Source of the DNA: Pelagibius sp. CAU 1746
GTDB taxonomy: Bacteria > Pseudomonadota > Alphaproteobacteria > Kiloniellales > Kiloniellaceae
Length of the DNA: 64,000 bases
Direction: 5' to 3'
Assembly (NCBI RefSeq): GCF_039839785.1
Contig: NZ_JBDOQT010000001.1
Location: 744,001 to 808,000, forward strand
Under the pieces are notes generated by a model. It had not been told where the DNA came from, ran no database searches, and saw nothing but the letters and a program-made list of their open reading frames with translations. Positions 55,590 to 63,602 of the stretch are shown here, piece after piece (the first letter of the stretch is position 1; each line of letters starts with the position of its first letter). The position numbers and the translations under genes are program-made.

Positions 55590-56327
55590 ATGCGCATCCT
55601 TGTCACCCGGCCGCGTGAGGATGCCGCCGCCCTGGTGGCGGCGCTGGAGGCGCGCGGCCACGCGGTCCTGCAGGAGCCGCTGTTGACCATCGCCCCGCGC
55701 GGCGAGGTTGATTGGCCGCCGGGCCACGCCGCCGCGCAGGCGCTGCTCATCACCAGCGCCAACGGCGCGCGCGCCTTCGCCGCGCAGGACGCGCGCCGCG
55801 ACCTGCCGGTCTTCGCCGTGGGCGATGCCAGTGCCGCCGAATGCCGCGACCTGGGCTTCACGCAGGTCACCTCGGCGGCCGGCGACGTCGACGATCTGGC
55901 GGCCCTGGTGGTGGCCCGCCTCGATCCGGCGGCGGGACCGCTGCTGCACTCCGCCGCCAGCAAGCCGGCCGGCGACCTGCAAGGCACTCTGGCGGCGGCC
56001 GGCTTCACGGTGCTGCGCGCGGTGCTCTACGACGCCCGCCCGGTGCCGGCCCTCAGCGCGGCCTGTACCTCTGCGCTCAACGAAGGGTTGATCGATGCAG
56101 CCACATTTTTCTCGCCGCGGACGGCCGCCGCCTTTGTTAGCTTGGTCGCGGCCGCGAAACTGTCGCACGCCTGCCGCGCGGTGACCGCGATCTGCCTCAG
56201 CGAGGCCGTCGCGGCGCAGATTTCGGGGCTTGCCTGGGCACGCAGGGTGGTCGCGGCGCGGCCCGAACAGGAGTCTCTCCTGGCCGCCCTCGACGCCCTG
56301 GCGGGTGAACGCGGGCCGCGGATATAA
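55590..56327 (+). CDS. hemD: Uroporphyrinogen-III synthase
   Basis: 245-residue HemD, a weakly conserved two-domain enzyme that cyclises hydroxymethylbilane with D-ring inversion. The start 'MRILVTRPREDAAALVAALE', 'ALLITSANGARAFA', 'FAVGDASAAECRDLGFTQV' and 'ATFFSPRTAAAFVSLV' are the recognisable segments. The ATG at 55590 is chosen over an upstream TTG that overlaps hemC. Context (hemC-hemD-mitofilin-hemY) strongly supports the call. Confidence 0.92.
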   Translation: MRILVTRPREDAAALVAALEARGHAVLQEPLLTIAPRGEVDWPPGHAAAQALLITSANGARAFAAQDARRDLPVFAVGDASAAECRDLGFTQVTSAAGDVDDLAALVVARLDPAAGPLLHSAASKPAGDLQGTLAAAGFTVLRAVLYDARPVPALSAACTSALNEGLIDAATFFSPRTAAAFVSLVAAAKLSHACRAVTAICLSEAVAAQISGLAWARRVVAARPEQESLLAALDALAGERGPRI

Positions 56328-56436
56328 TTTTGCGCTGCAACGTACGCGCCGGAGGCGTACAAAGGGGCGTACGACCCGGCGTTCCGGAGCAGGGCGCAGG
56401 GACGGGACCAAAGGGAAGGTACGACACGCGGGAACC

Positions 56437-58032
56437 ATGACGGCATCCGACGGCAAAGACACGGACGAGCACACCACGGCGCAGCCGCCGGAAGCGGCGC
56501 CGGCGTTGAGCATCATCGAGGCTTTCGGCGGCATCCGCCCGATGGCCAAGCAGTTGGGGCTGGCGGTGTCCACCGTGCAGGGCTGGAAGGAGCGCAGCGC
56601 GATTCCCGCCAACCGGCACGACCAGATCCGCGCCGCCGCGCAGAAGAACTCCATCAACATCGATCCCGCGGTGCTGCGGGCATCGGCGCCCAGTGAAGGC
56701 GCGCCGGCGCAGCCGCAGGTGATCGAAGGAAAGGCAACCTCAGTGGCCGACAAAGACCCCGCTGAAATGAAACCCGCCGGCAAGCAGTCCGAGACGGCCC
56801 CCAACAAGGCCCCAGAGAAAGCTGGCGAGAAAGCTGGCGAGAAAGCTGGCGAGAAAGCTGGCGAGAAAGCTGGCGGCAAGCCGGAGGCCAAGACGGGCGG
56901 CATGTCCGCGGCCTCGGCGGCGTCCAAGTCCGACTCCCCGAAAGCGGCGGCCCCGGCGCCGCAGCGCCGGGGCGGTGTCCTGCCGGGCCTCGTCCTGGGC
57001 GTGGCGCTCGCCGCCGGCGTGGCCGCGGCGACGGTCTACACGCGGCCTTACTGGATCGGTTTCATCGACGGTGCGGCCGGCGCCCAGGCCGGGGCGACGG
57101 CAGAGGCTCTGGCGGCCCTGGAAACCCGCCTGGACGATTTGCAGGCGGCGATTCCGGCGGACAATTCGGCCGCGCTCTCCGGCCTCAGCGAGCGCCTGGC
57201 CACAGTGGAATCCGCCGTCTCCCAAGGCGGCGGCCAGGATCCGGATACCCGCGCCGCCCTGGAGTCCCTCAACGGCCAGATGGCGCGCCTGACCGACCGG
57301 CTGGCGGCCCTGGAGCAGGAGTTCTCGTCGCTGCGCAGCCAGGCCGGCGCACCCTCGCCCGAGCTTTCCAGCCGCCTCACCAGCGAAGCCCAGCGCCTCG
57401 ACGACCTGCTCGCCGCCCAGTCGGATCTGGCCAAGCGCCTGACCGAAGCCGAGGACGCGCTGGGCGCCGCCGCGGCGGCGCGCGAGGCCGCGCCGGGCAG
57501 CCGCGAAACCCTGATGCTGCTGGCCATGCTGCAGCTGCGCGACGCGCTGCGCGGGTCCGGCCCCTACGATCAGCCGCTCGCCATGCTGCAGAACCTGGCC
57601 GGCGAAGACCCGGCTCTGGATGCGGTGATCGCACCCCTGGAGCGCCGCGCCTCGGCGGGCCTGCCCAGTCTTCTCGACCTGCAGGCCGGGTTCCCCGACG
57701 TGGCGCGCCGCATCGCCGCCATCGAGGTCGGCAAGGAAAGCGAGGGCTGGTCGGCGGGTGTGCTGCGCCGCATGGCCGAGGCGGTGAACCTGCGCCCGGT
57801 GGGGCTGGTCGAAGGAGCCGAGCCGACGGCGGTGGCCGCGCGCGCCGAGGTGAAGCTCAACAACGGCGATCTCGCCGGGGCCCTGGCGGAGCTGGATGGG
57901 CTGGACGGCGCGGCGGCGGAAGCGGCGGCCAAGTGGCGTGCCGAGGCCGAGGCGCGCCTCGCCGCCGACCGCGCGGTCAGTACTCTGGGCGCCCTGGTAT
58001 CGCAGCGCTTTTCCACCTTGGCGGGCGGCTGA
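56437..58032 (+). CDS. Mitofilin-like membrane protein (COG4223) with N-terminal HTH-like domain
   Basis: 531-residue inner-membrane protein. Residues 24-78 ('IIEAFGGIRPMAKQLGLAVS', 'TVQGWKERSAIPANRHDQIR') form a small Cro/YdaS-like helix-turn-helix of the 'carph-isopro' type. A Lys/Ala-rich linker (100-175) carries five KAGE repeats. One transmembrane helix lies at about 182-202, then coiled coil (about 222-360) and the C-terminal helical domain of alphaproteobacterial mitofilin/Mic60 relatives ('LMLLAMLQLRDALRGSGPYD'). Mic60 homologues shape intracytoplasmic membranes and contact the outer membrane. Upstream of hemY, the standard place. Confidence 0.85.
   Translation: MTASDGKDTDEHTTAQPPEAAPALSIIEAFGGIRPMAKQLGLAVSTVQGWKERSAIPANRHDQIRAAAQKNSINIDPAVLRASAPSEGAPAQPQVIEGKATSVADKDPAEMKPAGKQSETAPNKAPEKAGEKAGEKAGEKAGEKAGGKPEAKTGGMSAASAASKSDSPKAAAPAPQRRGGVLPGLVLGVALAAGVAAATVYTRPYWIGFIDGAAGAQAGATAEALAALETRLDDLQAAIPADNSAALSGLSERLATVESAVSQGGGQDPDTRAALESLNGQMARLTDRLAALEQEFSSLRSQAGAPSPELSSRLTSEAQRLDDLLAAQSDLAKRLTEAEDALGAAAAAREAAPGSRETLMLLAMLQLRDALRGSGPYDQPLAMLQNLAGEDPALDAVIAPLERRASAGLPSLLDLQAGFPDVARRIAAIEVGKESEGWSAGVLRRMAEAVNLRPVGLVEGAEPTAVAARAEVKLNNGDLAGALAELDGLDGAAAEAAAKWRAEAEARLAADRAVSTLGALVSQRFSTLAGG
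56815..56880. repeat. 12-bp tandem repeat inside the mitofilin-like gene
   Basis: 'gctggcgagaaa' starts at 56821, 56833, 56845 and 56857, with a half copy before (56815-56820) and a variant after (56869-56880). It keeps the reading frame and encodes the repeated Ala-Gly-Glu-Lys of the linker. Confidence 0.95.
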
Positions 58033-58035
58033 ACC

Positions 58036-59634
58036 ATGCGCCGCGCCATCGTTTTTGCGGTTCTCGCCGCCGCCGCCATTCTCGCCACCTATTGGCTGGC
58101 GCAGAATCCCGGGCAGGTGTCCATCGAGTGGCTGGGCTACCGCCTGGAGCCGCCGATCGGCTTCCTGATCATCGCCGCCATCGTCTTTTCCGCCGCCGTC
58201 GTCCTGCTCTACCGCATCGTCCGTGCCGTCCTGGGCACGCCCGGGCGCATCGGCCAGGCGCTGGCCTCGGGCCGCCGCAAGCGCGGCTACAAGGCGCTGA
58301 GCCAGGGCATGGTCGCGGTGGCCGCCGGCGACGCGCAGGAGGCCGCGCGCTGGTCGCGCAAGGCCGACGAGCTGCTGGAGGATCCGCCCATCACGCTGCT
58401 GCTCTCCGCCCAGGCGGCGCAGCTCGGCGGCGACGAGAAGGCGGCCGAGAAGTACTTCAACGCCATGCTGGAGAAGCCGGAAACCCGCTTCCTGGGCTTG
58501 CGCGGCCTGCTCATGCAGGCGCTGCGCGCCGGCGACAACGAGCGCGCCCTCGGCTACGTGCGCCAGGCCCATGCCATGCGGCCCAAGACACCCTGGGTGG
58601 TGACCAACCTCTTCCAGCTCAGCGAGCGCACCGGCGACCTGGACGGCGCCGCCCGGGCGCTGAAGCAGGCGGTGAAGATCAAGGCGATGGACAAGGCCGA
58701 GGCCGAGCACAAGGGCGCCGTCATCACCCTGGCCAAGGCCCACCGCCTGCTGGCCGAGGGCCAGAAGGAGGAGGCCTTCACCCAGTCGCGCCTGGCCGAT
58801 CGCAGCGCTCCCGACCTGCTGGCCGCGGCGCTGCTGCACGCGCGCCTGGCGGTGGAGCGCAAGGCCTGGCGCGAGGCGGCCAAGGTGGTCGAGCGGTCCT
58901 GGCCGCGCACGCCCAGCGCCGAGCTGGCGGCGGTCTACCGGGACGCCGCGCCGGAGGCCAAGCCGTTGGAGCAGGTGAAGCGCTTTACCAAACTGGCGGT
59001 GCTCAATCCCACGCATCGCGAAAGCCATCTGGCGTTGGCCGAAGCCAACCTGGAGGCCGAACTCTGGGGCGAGGCGCGGCGTCACCTCGGCGCGCTGGTG
59101 AAGCTGGAAGGCGAGGATCCGCCGCGCGCCCGGGTCTGCCGCCTCATGGCGCGCCTGGAGGAGGCCGAGCACAAGGACACCGCGACGGCGCGGCGCTGGC
59201 TGGAGCGCGCTGCCGCGGCGCCGCCGGATCCGGCCTGGGTCTGCGGCTCCTGCGGTGCCGTGGCGACGGACTGGAGCGCCGACTGCGGGGCCTGCGGCAG
59301 CTTCGACAGCCTCACCTGGCGGGTGCCGCGCCATGTCGGCCCGGTCAGCCTGGGCGGCGGCGAGGTGCTGCAGATCGCCGCCAAGGCGCCGCCCGGCTCG
59401 GTCAAGGCGCCGCCCGAGAGCGGCCGGCTCGCCGGCTCGCCGGCGGCCGATACGCCGTCCAGGGGCCTGCCGGCAGTGACGCCGCTGCCGGGCCCGCCGG
59501 ACCGGGTGAAGCCGGCCGAACCGCAGGCGGCCGGCGACGGCTCCGCCCCGGCGGCGCCCAAGCCCGTGGCCGAGGAGGAGGGCGACGATTCCGAGGCCGC
59601 GGCGGTGGAAGGCTATTTGCCGCCGCGCCGATAG
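58036..59634 (+). CDS. HemY-like TPR membrane protein with zinc-ribbon
   Basis: 532-residue protein starting three bases after the mitofilin-like gene. Two N-terminal transmembrane helices ('MRRAIVFAVLAAAAILATYW' and 'PIGFLIIAAIVFSAAVVLLY') and the HemY_N motif 'SIEWLGYRLE' are followed by TPR repeats from about 95 to 395. Near residue 400 is a four-Cys ribbon, 'WVCGSCGAVATDWSADCGAC', spaced C-x2-C and C-x2-C like a rubredoxin-type metal site. A Pro-rich tail ends the protein. HemY is linked to heme synthesis by context; the architecture of TPR plus rubredoxin domain also recalls LapB. Confidence 0.88.
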   Translation: MRRAIVFAVLAAAAILATYWLAQNPGQVSIEWLGYRLEPPIGFLIIAAIVFSAAVVLLYRIVRAVLGTPGRIGQALASGRRKRGYKALSQGMVAVAAGDAQEAARWSRKADELLEDPPITLLLSAQAAQLGGDEKAAEKYFNAMLEKPETRFLGLRGLLMQALRAGDNERALGYVRQAHAMRPKTPWVVTNLFQLSERTGDLDGAARALKQAVKIKAMDKAEAEHKGAVITLAKAHRLLAEGQKEEAFTQSRLADRSAPDLLAAALLHARLAVERKAWREAAKVVERSWPRTPSAELAAVYRDAAPEAKPLEQVKRFTKLAVLNPTHRESHLALAEANLEAELWGEARRHLGALVKLEGEDPPRARVCRLMARLEEAEHKDTATARRWLERAAAAPPDPAWVCGSCGAVATDWSADCGACGSFDSLTWRVPRHVGPVSLGGGEVLQIAAKAPPGSVKAPPESGRLAGSPAADTPSRGLPAVTPLPGPPDRVKPAEPQAAGDGSAPAAPKPVAEEEGDDSEAAAVEGYLPPRR

Positions 59635-59683
59635 GTTGCTGGGGAAGGCCGTGCGCCGAATGCGCCGAGCGTTAACCCTGGCT

Positions 59684-59699
59684 TAAGGCGGAAGCCTTA
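59684..59699 (+). terminator. Weak hairpin downstream of hemY
   Basis: 'taaggc' (59684-59689), loop GGAA, 'gcctta' (59694-59699), 50 bases after the hemY stop codon. No T run follows, so it may be only an mRNA end structure. Confidence 0.3.
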
Positions 59700-59734
59700 G
59701 CTAAGAGGAGGGTTCCGGCAGGAAGTGTCGGGAC

Positions 59735-59763
59735 TTGCGCGCAGCGCGGCTTCGCCGTAATGT
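59735..59763 (+). promoter_or_regulatory. Candidate promoter of the tRNA-Thr gene
   Basis: TTGCGC (59735-59740), a 17-base spacer and TAATGT (59758-59763), about 50 bases before the tRNA. Plausible spacing, moderate boxes. Confidence 0.35.
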
Positions 59764-59815
59764 CCGCGCCCAGGAACCGCCGGATTTTCCGCTTTTCAAG
59801 GAATCCGGCCGCAGT

Positions 59816-59891
59816 GCCGCCTTAGCTCAGCTGGTAGAGCATCGCATTCGTAATGCGAGGGTCGGGTGTTCAAGTCACCCAGGCGGCACCA
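59816..59891 (+). tRNA. tRNA-Thr (CGT)
   Basis: Complete cloverleaf with encoded CCA. Acceptor 'gccgcct' (59816-59822) pairs with 'aggcggc' (59881-59887), discriminator A, CCA 59889-59891. Anticodon stem 'tcgca'/'tgcga' encloses ttcgtaa; the anticodon CGT (59849-59851) decodes ACG. The T arm is 'gggtg-ttcaagt-caccc'. Confidence 0.97.
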
Positions 59892-59906
59892 TTCCTCTCC
59901 TTCCGT

Positions 59907-60767
59907 TCAGCCCAGCCAATCCTCCATGCGCGCCTTGTAGTCGGCGTCGCGGGTCAGGCGCTTCATCAACTCCGGCGGGGCGACGCCCTGCAGGTCCTTG
60001 GGCGCGGTCCCTTCGCGCAGCGCTTTCAGGGTATCGTAGACCGCCTGTACCGCGGCCATGAAGGGCGCGTGGCTCTGCAGGCAGATCCGCACGCCCATGC
60101 CGGAGAGGTAGTCGAGATCCATGATCTCCGGCCCCGCGCCGCCGATCATGAGCGGCAGCTTCACCGCAGCTCGCACCGTCTCCAGTTGCGCCTTGGTCTT
60201 CACGCCGACCAGGAAGATGGCGTCGACGCCGGCGGCCTCATAGGCGGCGCTGCGCCTTGCCGCGTCGTCAGCGTCGGTGACGGAGGCTGCCGAGGTGCGT
60301 CCGAAGATCATCAGCTTGGGGTCGCGCCGCCCGGCCAGCGCCGCGCGCATCTTGCCGGCGCCTTCCTCGACGGAGATGAGCTGCGTCCTGCCCGCCGCGC
60401 CGAAGGGCTGCGGCAGCGCCGTGTCCTCGATGGACAGCCCGGCGACGCCGGCGGTCTCCAGTTCCTCCACCGTCCGGGTGACGTTCAGGGCGTTGCCGTA
60501 GCCGTGGTCGGCGTCGACCATCAGCGGCAGTTCGCCCGCGCGGTTGATGCGGTAGGCCTGTTCGGCGAACTCGCTGAGCGTGAGGACGATGAGGTCGGGC
60601 GCGCCCAGCACCGTCAGCGAGGCGACGGAGCCGGCGAACATGCCGGCCTCGAAGCCCAGTTCCTCGGCGATGCGCACCGAGAGCGGATCGAACACGGAGC
60701 CGGGGTGGACACAGCGGTCTCCGGCGAAAATGGCGCGAAAAGCCTCGCGGCGCCTGCTCCAGCGCAT
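59907..60767 (-). CDS. PEP mutase/isocitrate lyase-family enzyme, oxaloacetate-decarboxylase-like
   Basis: 286-residue alpha/beta-barrel enzyme. 'VDADHGYGNALNVTRTVEEL' and 'GVAGLSIEDTALPQPFG' match the PA4872-type group, in which oxaloacetate decarboxylase activity has been shown. The Mg-binding Asp residues are in VDADHG, with the Glu/Asp in 'SIEDT'. The isocitrate-lyase Cys motif is absent. Other possible reactions in the superfamily are methylisocitrate lyase or C-P bond hydrolysis. A strong GGAGGGAG site precedes the ATG at 60767. It is convergent with tRNA-Thr. Confidence 0.85.
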   Translation of the reverse strand: MRWSRRREAFRAIFAGDRCVHPGSVFDPLSVRIAEELGFEAGMFAGSVASLTVLGAPDLIVLTLSEFAEQAYRINRAGELPLMVDADHGYGNALNVTRTVEELETAGVAGLSIEDTALPQPFGAAGRTQLISVEEGAGKMRAALAGRRDPKLMIFGRTSAASVTDADDAARRSAAYEAAGVDAIFLVGVKTKAQLETVRAAVKLPLMIGGAGPEIMDLDYLSGMGVRICLQSHAPFMAAVQAVYDTLKALREGTAPKDLQGVAPPELMKRLTRDADYKARMEDWLG

Positions 60768-60944
60768 GAGTGGTCTCCCTCCTTGTGGCCCGCCGGCCGT
60801 CCTCGACCCGCCGATCGGGAGTAAAGCACGAAACGGCGGCCGGCGCCTCCGCCCGCGGCCCGGTAACACCTCAGTTGTTTTGCGCTTCCTTGCGCCGGGT
60901 GGTTAAATGCGGCGCAAATCTGGGGACCGGAAGGGGATCCGTTT

Positions 60945-61604
60945 ATGGCTTTCAGACCCGTAAGGCGACCACTGCTGCTCGCCGGCCTGCTGGCGGCGGC
61001 CATGGCCGCCGCGCTGGCCGCCTGCTCGACGCCGGGCGGCAAGTACGACCAGATGATGGCCGAGCGCGAGGTCGCCGGGCCCAGGATCGACGCCTTCACC
61101 ATCTGCCACGGCCACGGCTGCCGCCTGCGTTCGCAGGTCGGCCTCACCCCGCTGGAATGGGATCCGGTGGCCGACCTCTTCGCCGAACCGGCCGCCAGCG
61201 CCGCCATCGAGCGCGGGCGCATCGCCACGGCCATCGGCCTTCTGGAAACCGAAGTGGGGCGCAAGGCCGGGACCTCCAAAGACCGCGGCGGCACCTTCAA
61301 CGCCATGAGCGGCAACGACCAGTTCGATTGCGTCGACGAGACCACCAACACGTCGGTCTACCTGACGTTGCTGGCCAAGGCCGGCTATCTGAAGTGGCAC
61401 AAACTCGAAGGCTGGGCCGGGCGCGGGGCGCTGATCGACGGCGCCTGGCCGCACCAGACCGCCGTCATCGAGGAGCTGAAGACCAAGCGGATCTATGCCG
61501 TCGACAGCTGGTTCGAGGACAACGGCCGCGCCGCCCACGTGGTGCCGCTGGAGGACTGGCGCGCCGGCTGGAGCCCGCCGGGCTTCAGCGACAGCATCCT
61601 GTAA
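60945..61604 (+). CDS. Lipoprotein with probable transglutaminase/papain-like Cys-His-Asp triad
   Basis: 219 residues. A lipobox ('ALAAC', Cys27) follows a long hydrophobic signal. I do not recognise a named family, but 'QFDCVDETTNTSVYLTLLAK' (Cys129), 'AWPHQTAVIEEL' (His170) and 'IYAVDSWFEDNG' (Asp187) occur in the order and approximate spacing of the transglutaminase-like core (Cys, His, then Asp about 15-17 residues on, followed by an aromatic). 'FTICHGHGCR' (52-61) is a Cys-His-rich segment that may bind metal or form a disulfide. Likely a periplasmic thiol hydrolase or crosslinker. Monocistronic. Confidence 0.75.
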   Translation: MAFRPVRRPLLLAGLLAAAMAAALAACSTPGGKYDQMMAEREVAGPRIDAFTICHGHGCRLRSQVGLTPLEWDPVADLFAEPAASAAIERGRIATAIGLLETEVGRKAGTSKDRGGTFNAMSGNDQFDCVDETTNTSVYLTLLAKAGYLKWHKLEGWAGRGALIDGAWPHQTAVIEELKTKRIYAVDSWFEDNGRAAHVVPLEDWRAGWSPPGFSDSIL

Positions 61605-61720
61605 GCTCACCCCGGATCGTTCCGCGGACCGCCTTGGGCGGCGGGGAGCGCCGCGCCGCTCGCCGCGTTGCGGCGTCCCGGCGGCGGGCAGCGATAGCGG
61701 CGCCGTCCCGATCGTGGTTC

Positions 61721-61760
61721 AATGCGCCAATGGGCGCCAATGGGCGCCAAAGGGCGCCGA
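61721..61760. repeat. 10-bp tandem repeat upstream of an SDR gene
   Basis: 'tgggcgccaa' is perfect at 61731 and 61741, with degenerate copies at 61721 and 61751, between 44 and 83 bases before the SDR start codon at 61804. Confidence 0.85.
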
Positions 61761-61803
61761 CGCGGCTCCGCGGGAAGAACGGCGTTCTGGGGAGGAGACG
61801 GCT

Positions 61804-62562
61804 ATGCGGCTTCAGGGAAAGGTGGCGGTGGTGACCGGCGCCGGGTCGGGCTTCGGCGCCGGCATCGCGCGGCTCTTCGCGGCCGAGGGCGGGCGTGTGG
61901 TGCTGGCGGACATCGACGGCGGGTCGGCGGAGGCGGTCGCGGCGGAGATCGACCGGGACGGCGGCGCGGCCATCGGCCTCAAGGCGGATGTGACCGACAA
62001 GGCCGACGTGGCGACCATGATGCGCGCCGCGCTGGATACCTACGGACGTCTCGACGTGCTGGTCAACAACGCCGGCGTCGCCCACAAGAACAAACCGATG
62101 ACCGAGGTGAGCGAGGAGGAATTCGACCTCATCTACGCCGTCAACGTGAAGGCCATCTACCTGGCGGCGCTGGAGGCCATTCCCCTGCTGCGCGCCCAGG
62201 GCGGCGGCTGCATCATCAACACCAGCTCGACGGCCGCGCTGCGGCCGCGCCCCGGCCTTACGGTCTACAATTCCTCCAAGGGGGCGGTGAACGTGCTGAC
62301 CAAGTCCATGGCGGTGGAACTGGCGCCCGACAATATCCGCGTCAACGCCATCTGTCCGGTGATCGGCGAGACCGCCTTGATGGAGACCTTCATGGGGGTG
62401 CCGGACACGCCGGAGAACCGCAAGCGGTTCGAGGCCACCATTCCGCTGGGCCGGTTCTCCACGCCCAAGGACATCGCCCACGCCGCCGCCTTCCTGGCGT
62501 CCGACGAAGCGGAGTTCCTCACCGGCGTCACTCTGGAAGTCGACGGCGGGCGCTGCATCTGA
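61804..62562 (+). CDS. Short-chain dehydrogenase/reductase (canonical)
   Basis: 252-residue classical SDR. The cofactor motif is 'VAVVTGAGSGFGAGIARLFA'; 'LVNNAGVAHKN' holds the Asn. The catalytic tetrad is intact with Ser in 'IINTSSTAALRPRPG' and Tyr-x3-Lys in 'LTVYNSSKGAVNVLTKSMAV'. 'VLADIDG' after the second strand suggests NAD preference. The C-terminal 'DEAEFLTGVTLEVDGGRCI' is typical of the FabG-like/glucose dehydrogenase group; the substrate is unknown. A GGGGAGGAG site precedes the ATG. Confidence 0.92.
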   Translation: MRLQGKVAVVTGAGSGFGAGIARLFAAEGGRVVLADIDGGSAEAVAAEIDRDGGAAIGLKADVTDKADVATMMRAALDTYGRLDVLVNNAGVAHKNKPMTEVSEEEFDLIYAVNVKAIYLAALEAIPLLRAQGGGCIINTSSTAALRPRPGLTVYNSSKGAVNVLTKSMAVELAPDNIRVNAICPVIGETALMETFMGVPDTPENRKRFEATIPLGRFSTPKDIAHAAAFLASDEAEFLTGVTLEVDGGRCI

Positions 62563-62584
62563 CCGCGTCGGCTTCCTGGCGCCG

Positions 62585-63469
62585 CTAGAGGGTTTCGGCC
62601 ACGGTCTTGCGCCGCTGCAGCAGAATCAGTCCCGCCGTGACGATCAGGGCGGCGCCGACCACCGTTGCCGGGCCGGGCAGGTCTCCGAAGGCCAGAAAGC
62701 CGATGGCTGCCGATCCGACCAGCTCCAGATAGACCAGCGGCGAAAGCGTCGAGGCGTCGGCGAGCCGGAACGCGGCGATCGACAGGAAATGGCTGAACGC
62801 GGAGAACAACCCCAGCCCGGCGAAGAACAGCAGGTCGGCCTGGCTGGGCAGCGTCCAGGTCAGCAGCGCCTGCGGGCTGAGCAGCACCATCCCCACGACG
62901 CATTGGAAGGTCAGCGTCTTGATCGGATCGCTGGCCTGCGAAGCCTGCCGCGTGGCGATCATGTAGATCGCGAAGAACAGGCCGGCGCCGAGGGCAAGCA
63001 GGATGCCGGGCTCCAGGGTTCCGCCGGGGCGCAGGATGACCAGGGACCCCGCGAATCCCATGGCCAGGCTCAGGCCCTTGCGCCAGGTCATGCGTTCGCG
63101 CAGCACGGCGATGGACAGCGCCATGGCGATGATCGGCGCCACGAAGAAGGCGCTGATGGCCGTGGCAAGCTGGATCTCCGCGACGGCCAGGAAGTAGAGC
63201 GTCATCGCCGTCACCAGAAACACCGTCCGCAGCAGGTGGAAGACGCGCTGCTCCGCCGGAAATATCCGCGGGCCGTGGGCGCCCACCGCCACCGGCAGGA
63301 CGATGAGGCAGGCGACGGCATAGCGCGCCCAACTGATGAACAGCGGCGAATAGCCGGTGCTGAGATACTTCGCCAGGCCGTCGCAAACCGGGATCGACAG
63401 CATGGCCAGCGTCATCAGGGCGATGCCCTGGGTCGTGCGGGCGGGGGCAAGGGAGTGGGTGGGGGGCAA
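62585..63469 (-). CDS. DMT-superfamily (EamA) transporter
   Basis: 294-residue ten-helix transporter with two EamA repeats ('GIALMTLAMLSIPVCDGLAK', 'AIYMIATRQASQASDPIKTL', 'LVYLELVGSAAIGFLAFGDL'). The first helix needs the residues before the first ATG at 63415, so a TTG at 63469 (complement 63467-63469) is taken as start; a stop codon lies three codons further up. The weak start may mean low expression. The substrate is unknown. It is convergent with the SDR gene. Confidence 0.85.
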   Translation of the reverse strand: MPPTHSLAPARTTQGIALMTLAMLSIPVCDGLAKYLSTGYSPLFISWARYAVACLIVLPVAVGAHGPRIFPAEQRVFHLLRTVFLVTAMTLYFLAVAEIQLATAISAFFVAPIIAMALSIAVLRERMTWRKGLSLAMGFAGSLVILRPGGTLEPGILLALGAGLFFAIYMIATRQASQASDPIKTLTFQCVVGMVLLSPQALLTWTLPSQADLLFFAGLGLFSAFSHFLSIAAFRLADASTLSPLVYLELVGSAAIGFLAFGDLPGPATVVGAALIVTAGLILLQRRKTVAETL

Positions 63470-63543
63470 GGTTCGCTATCTCGGGCTGCGGCCGGGCCCG
63501 CCGCATCGGGTGGCCGCCATCTTTCTGTGGGCTTCGCAAAGCA

Positions 63544-63572
63544 GAAGGCCCGGGAGTATCTCCCGGGCCTTC
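63544..63572 (-). terminator. Hairpin terminator after the Bax-inhibitor-1 gene
   Basis: Perfect 13-bp stem 'gaaggcccgggag' (63544-63556) with 'ctcccgggccttc' (63560-63572) and a 3-base loop, 31 bases after the stop codon. The following minus-strand sequence is only modestly T-rich (TGCTTTG). Confidence 0.65.
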
Positions 63573-63602
63573 GTCTTCGTCCAGATCGCTGCTCGGCGGC
63601 GC

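Noticed and set aside
56340-56375. Terminator between hemD and the mitofilin-like gene
   Set aside because: The gtacgc/gcgtac arms are only 6 bp with no T run, and the genes look like one operon; read-through is more likely.
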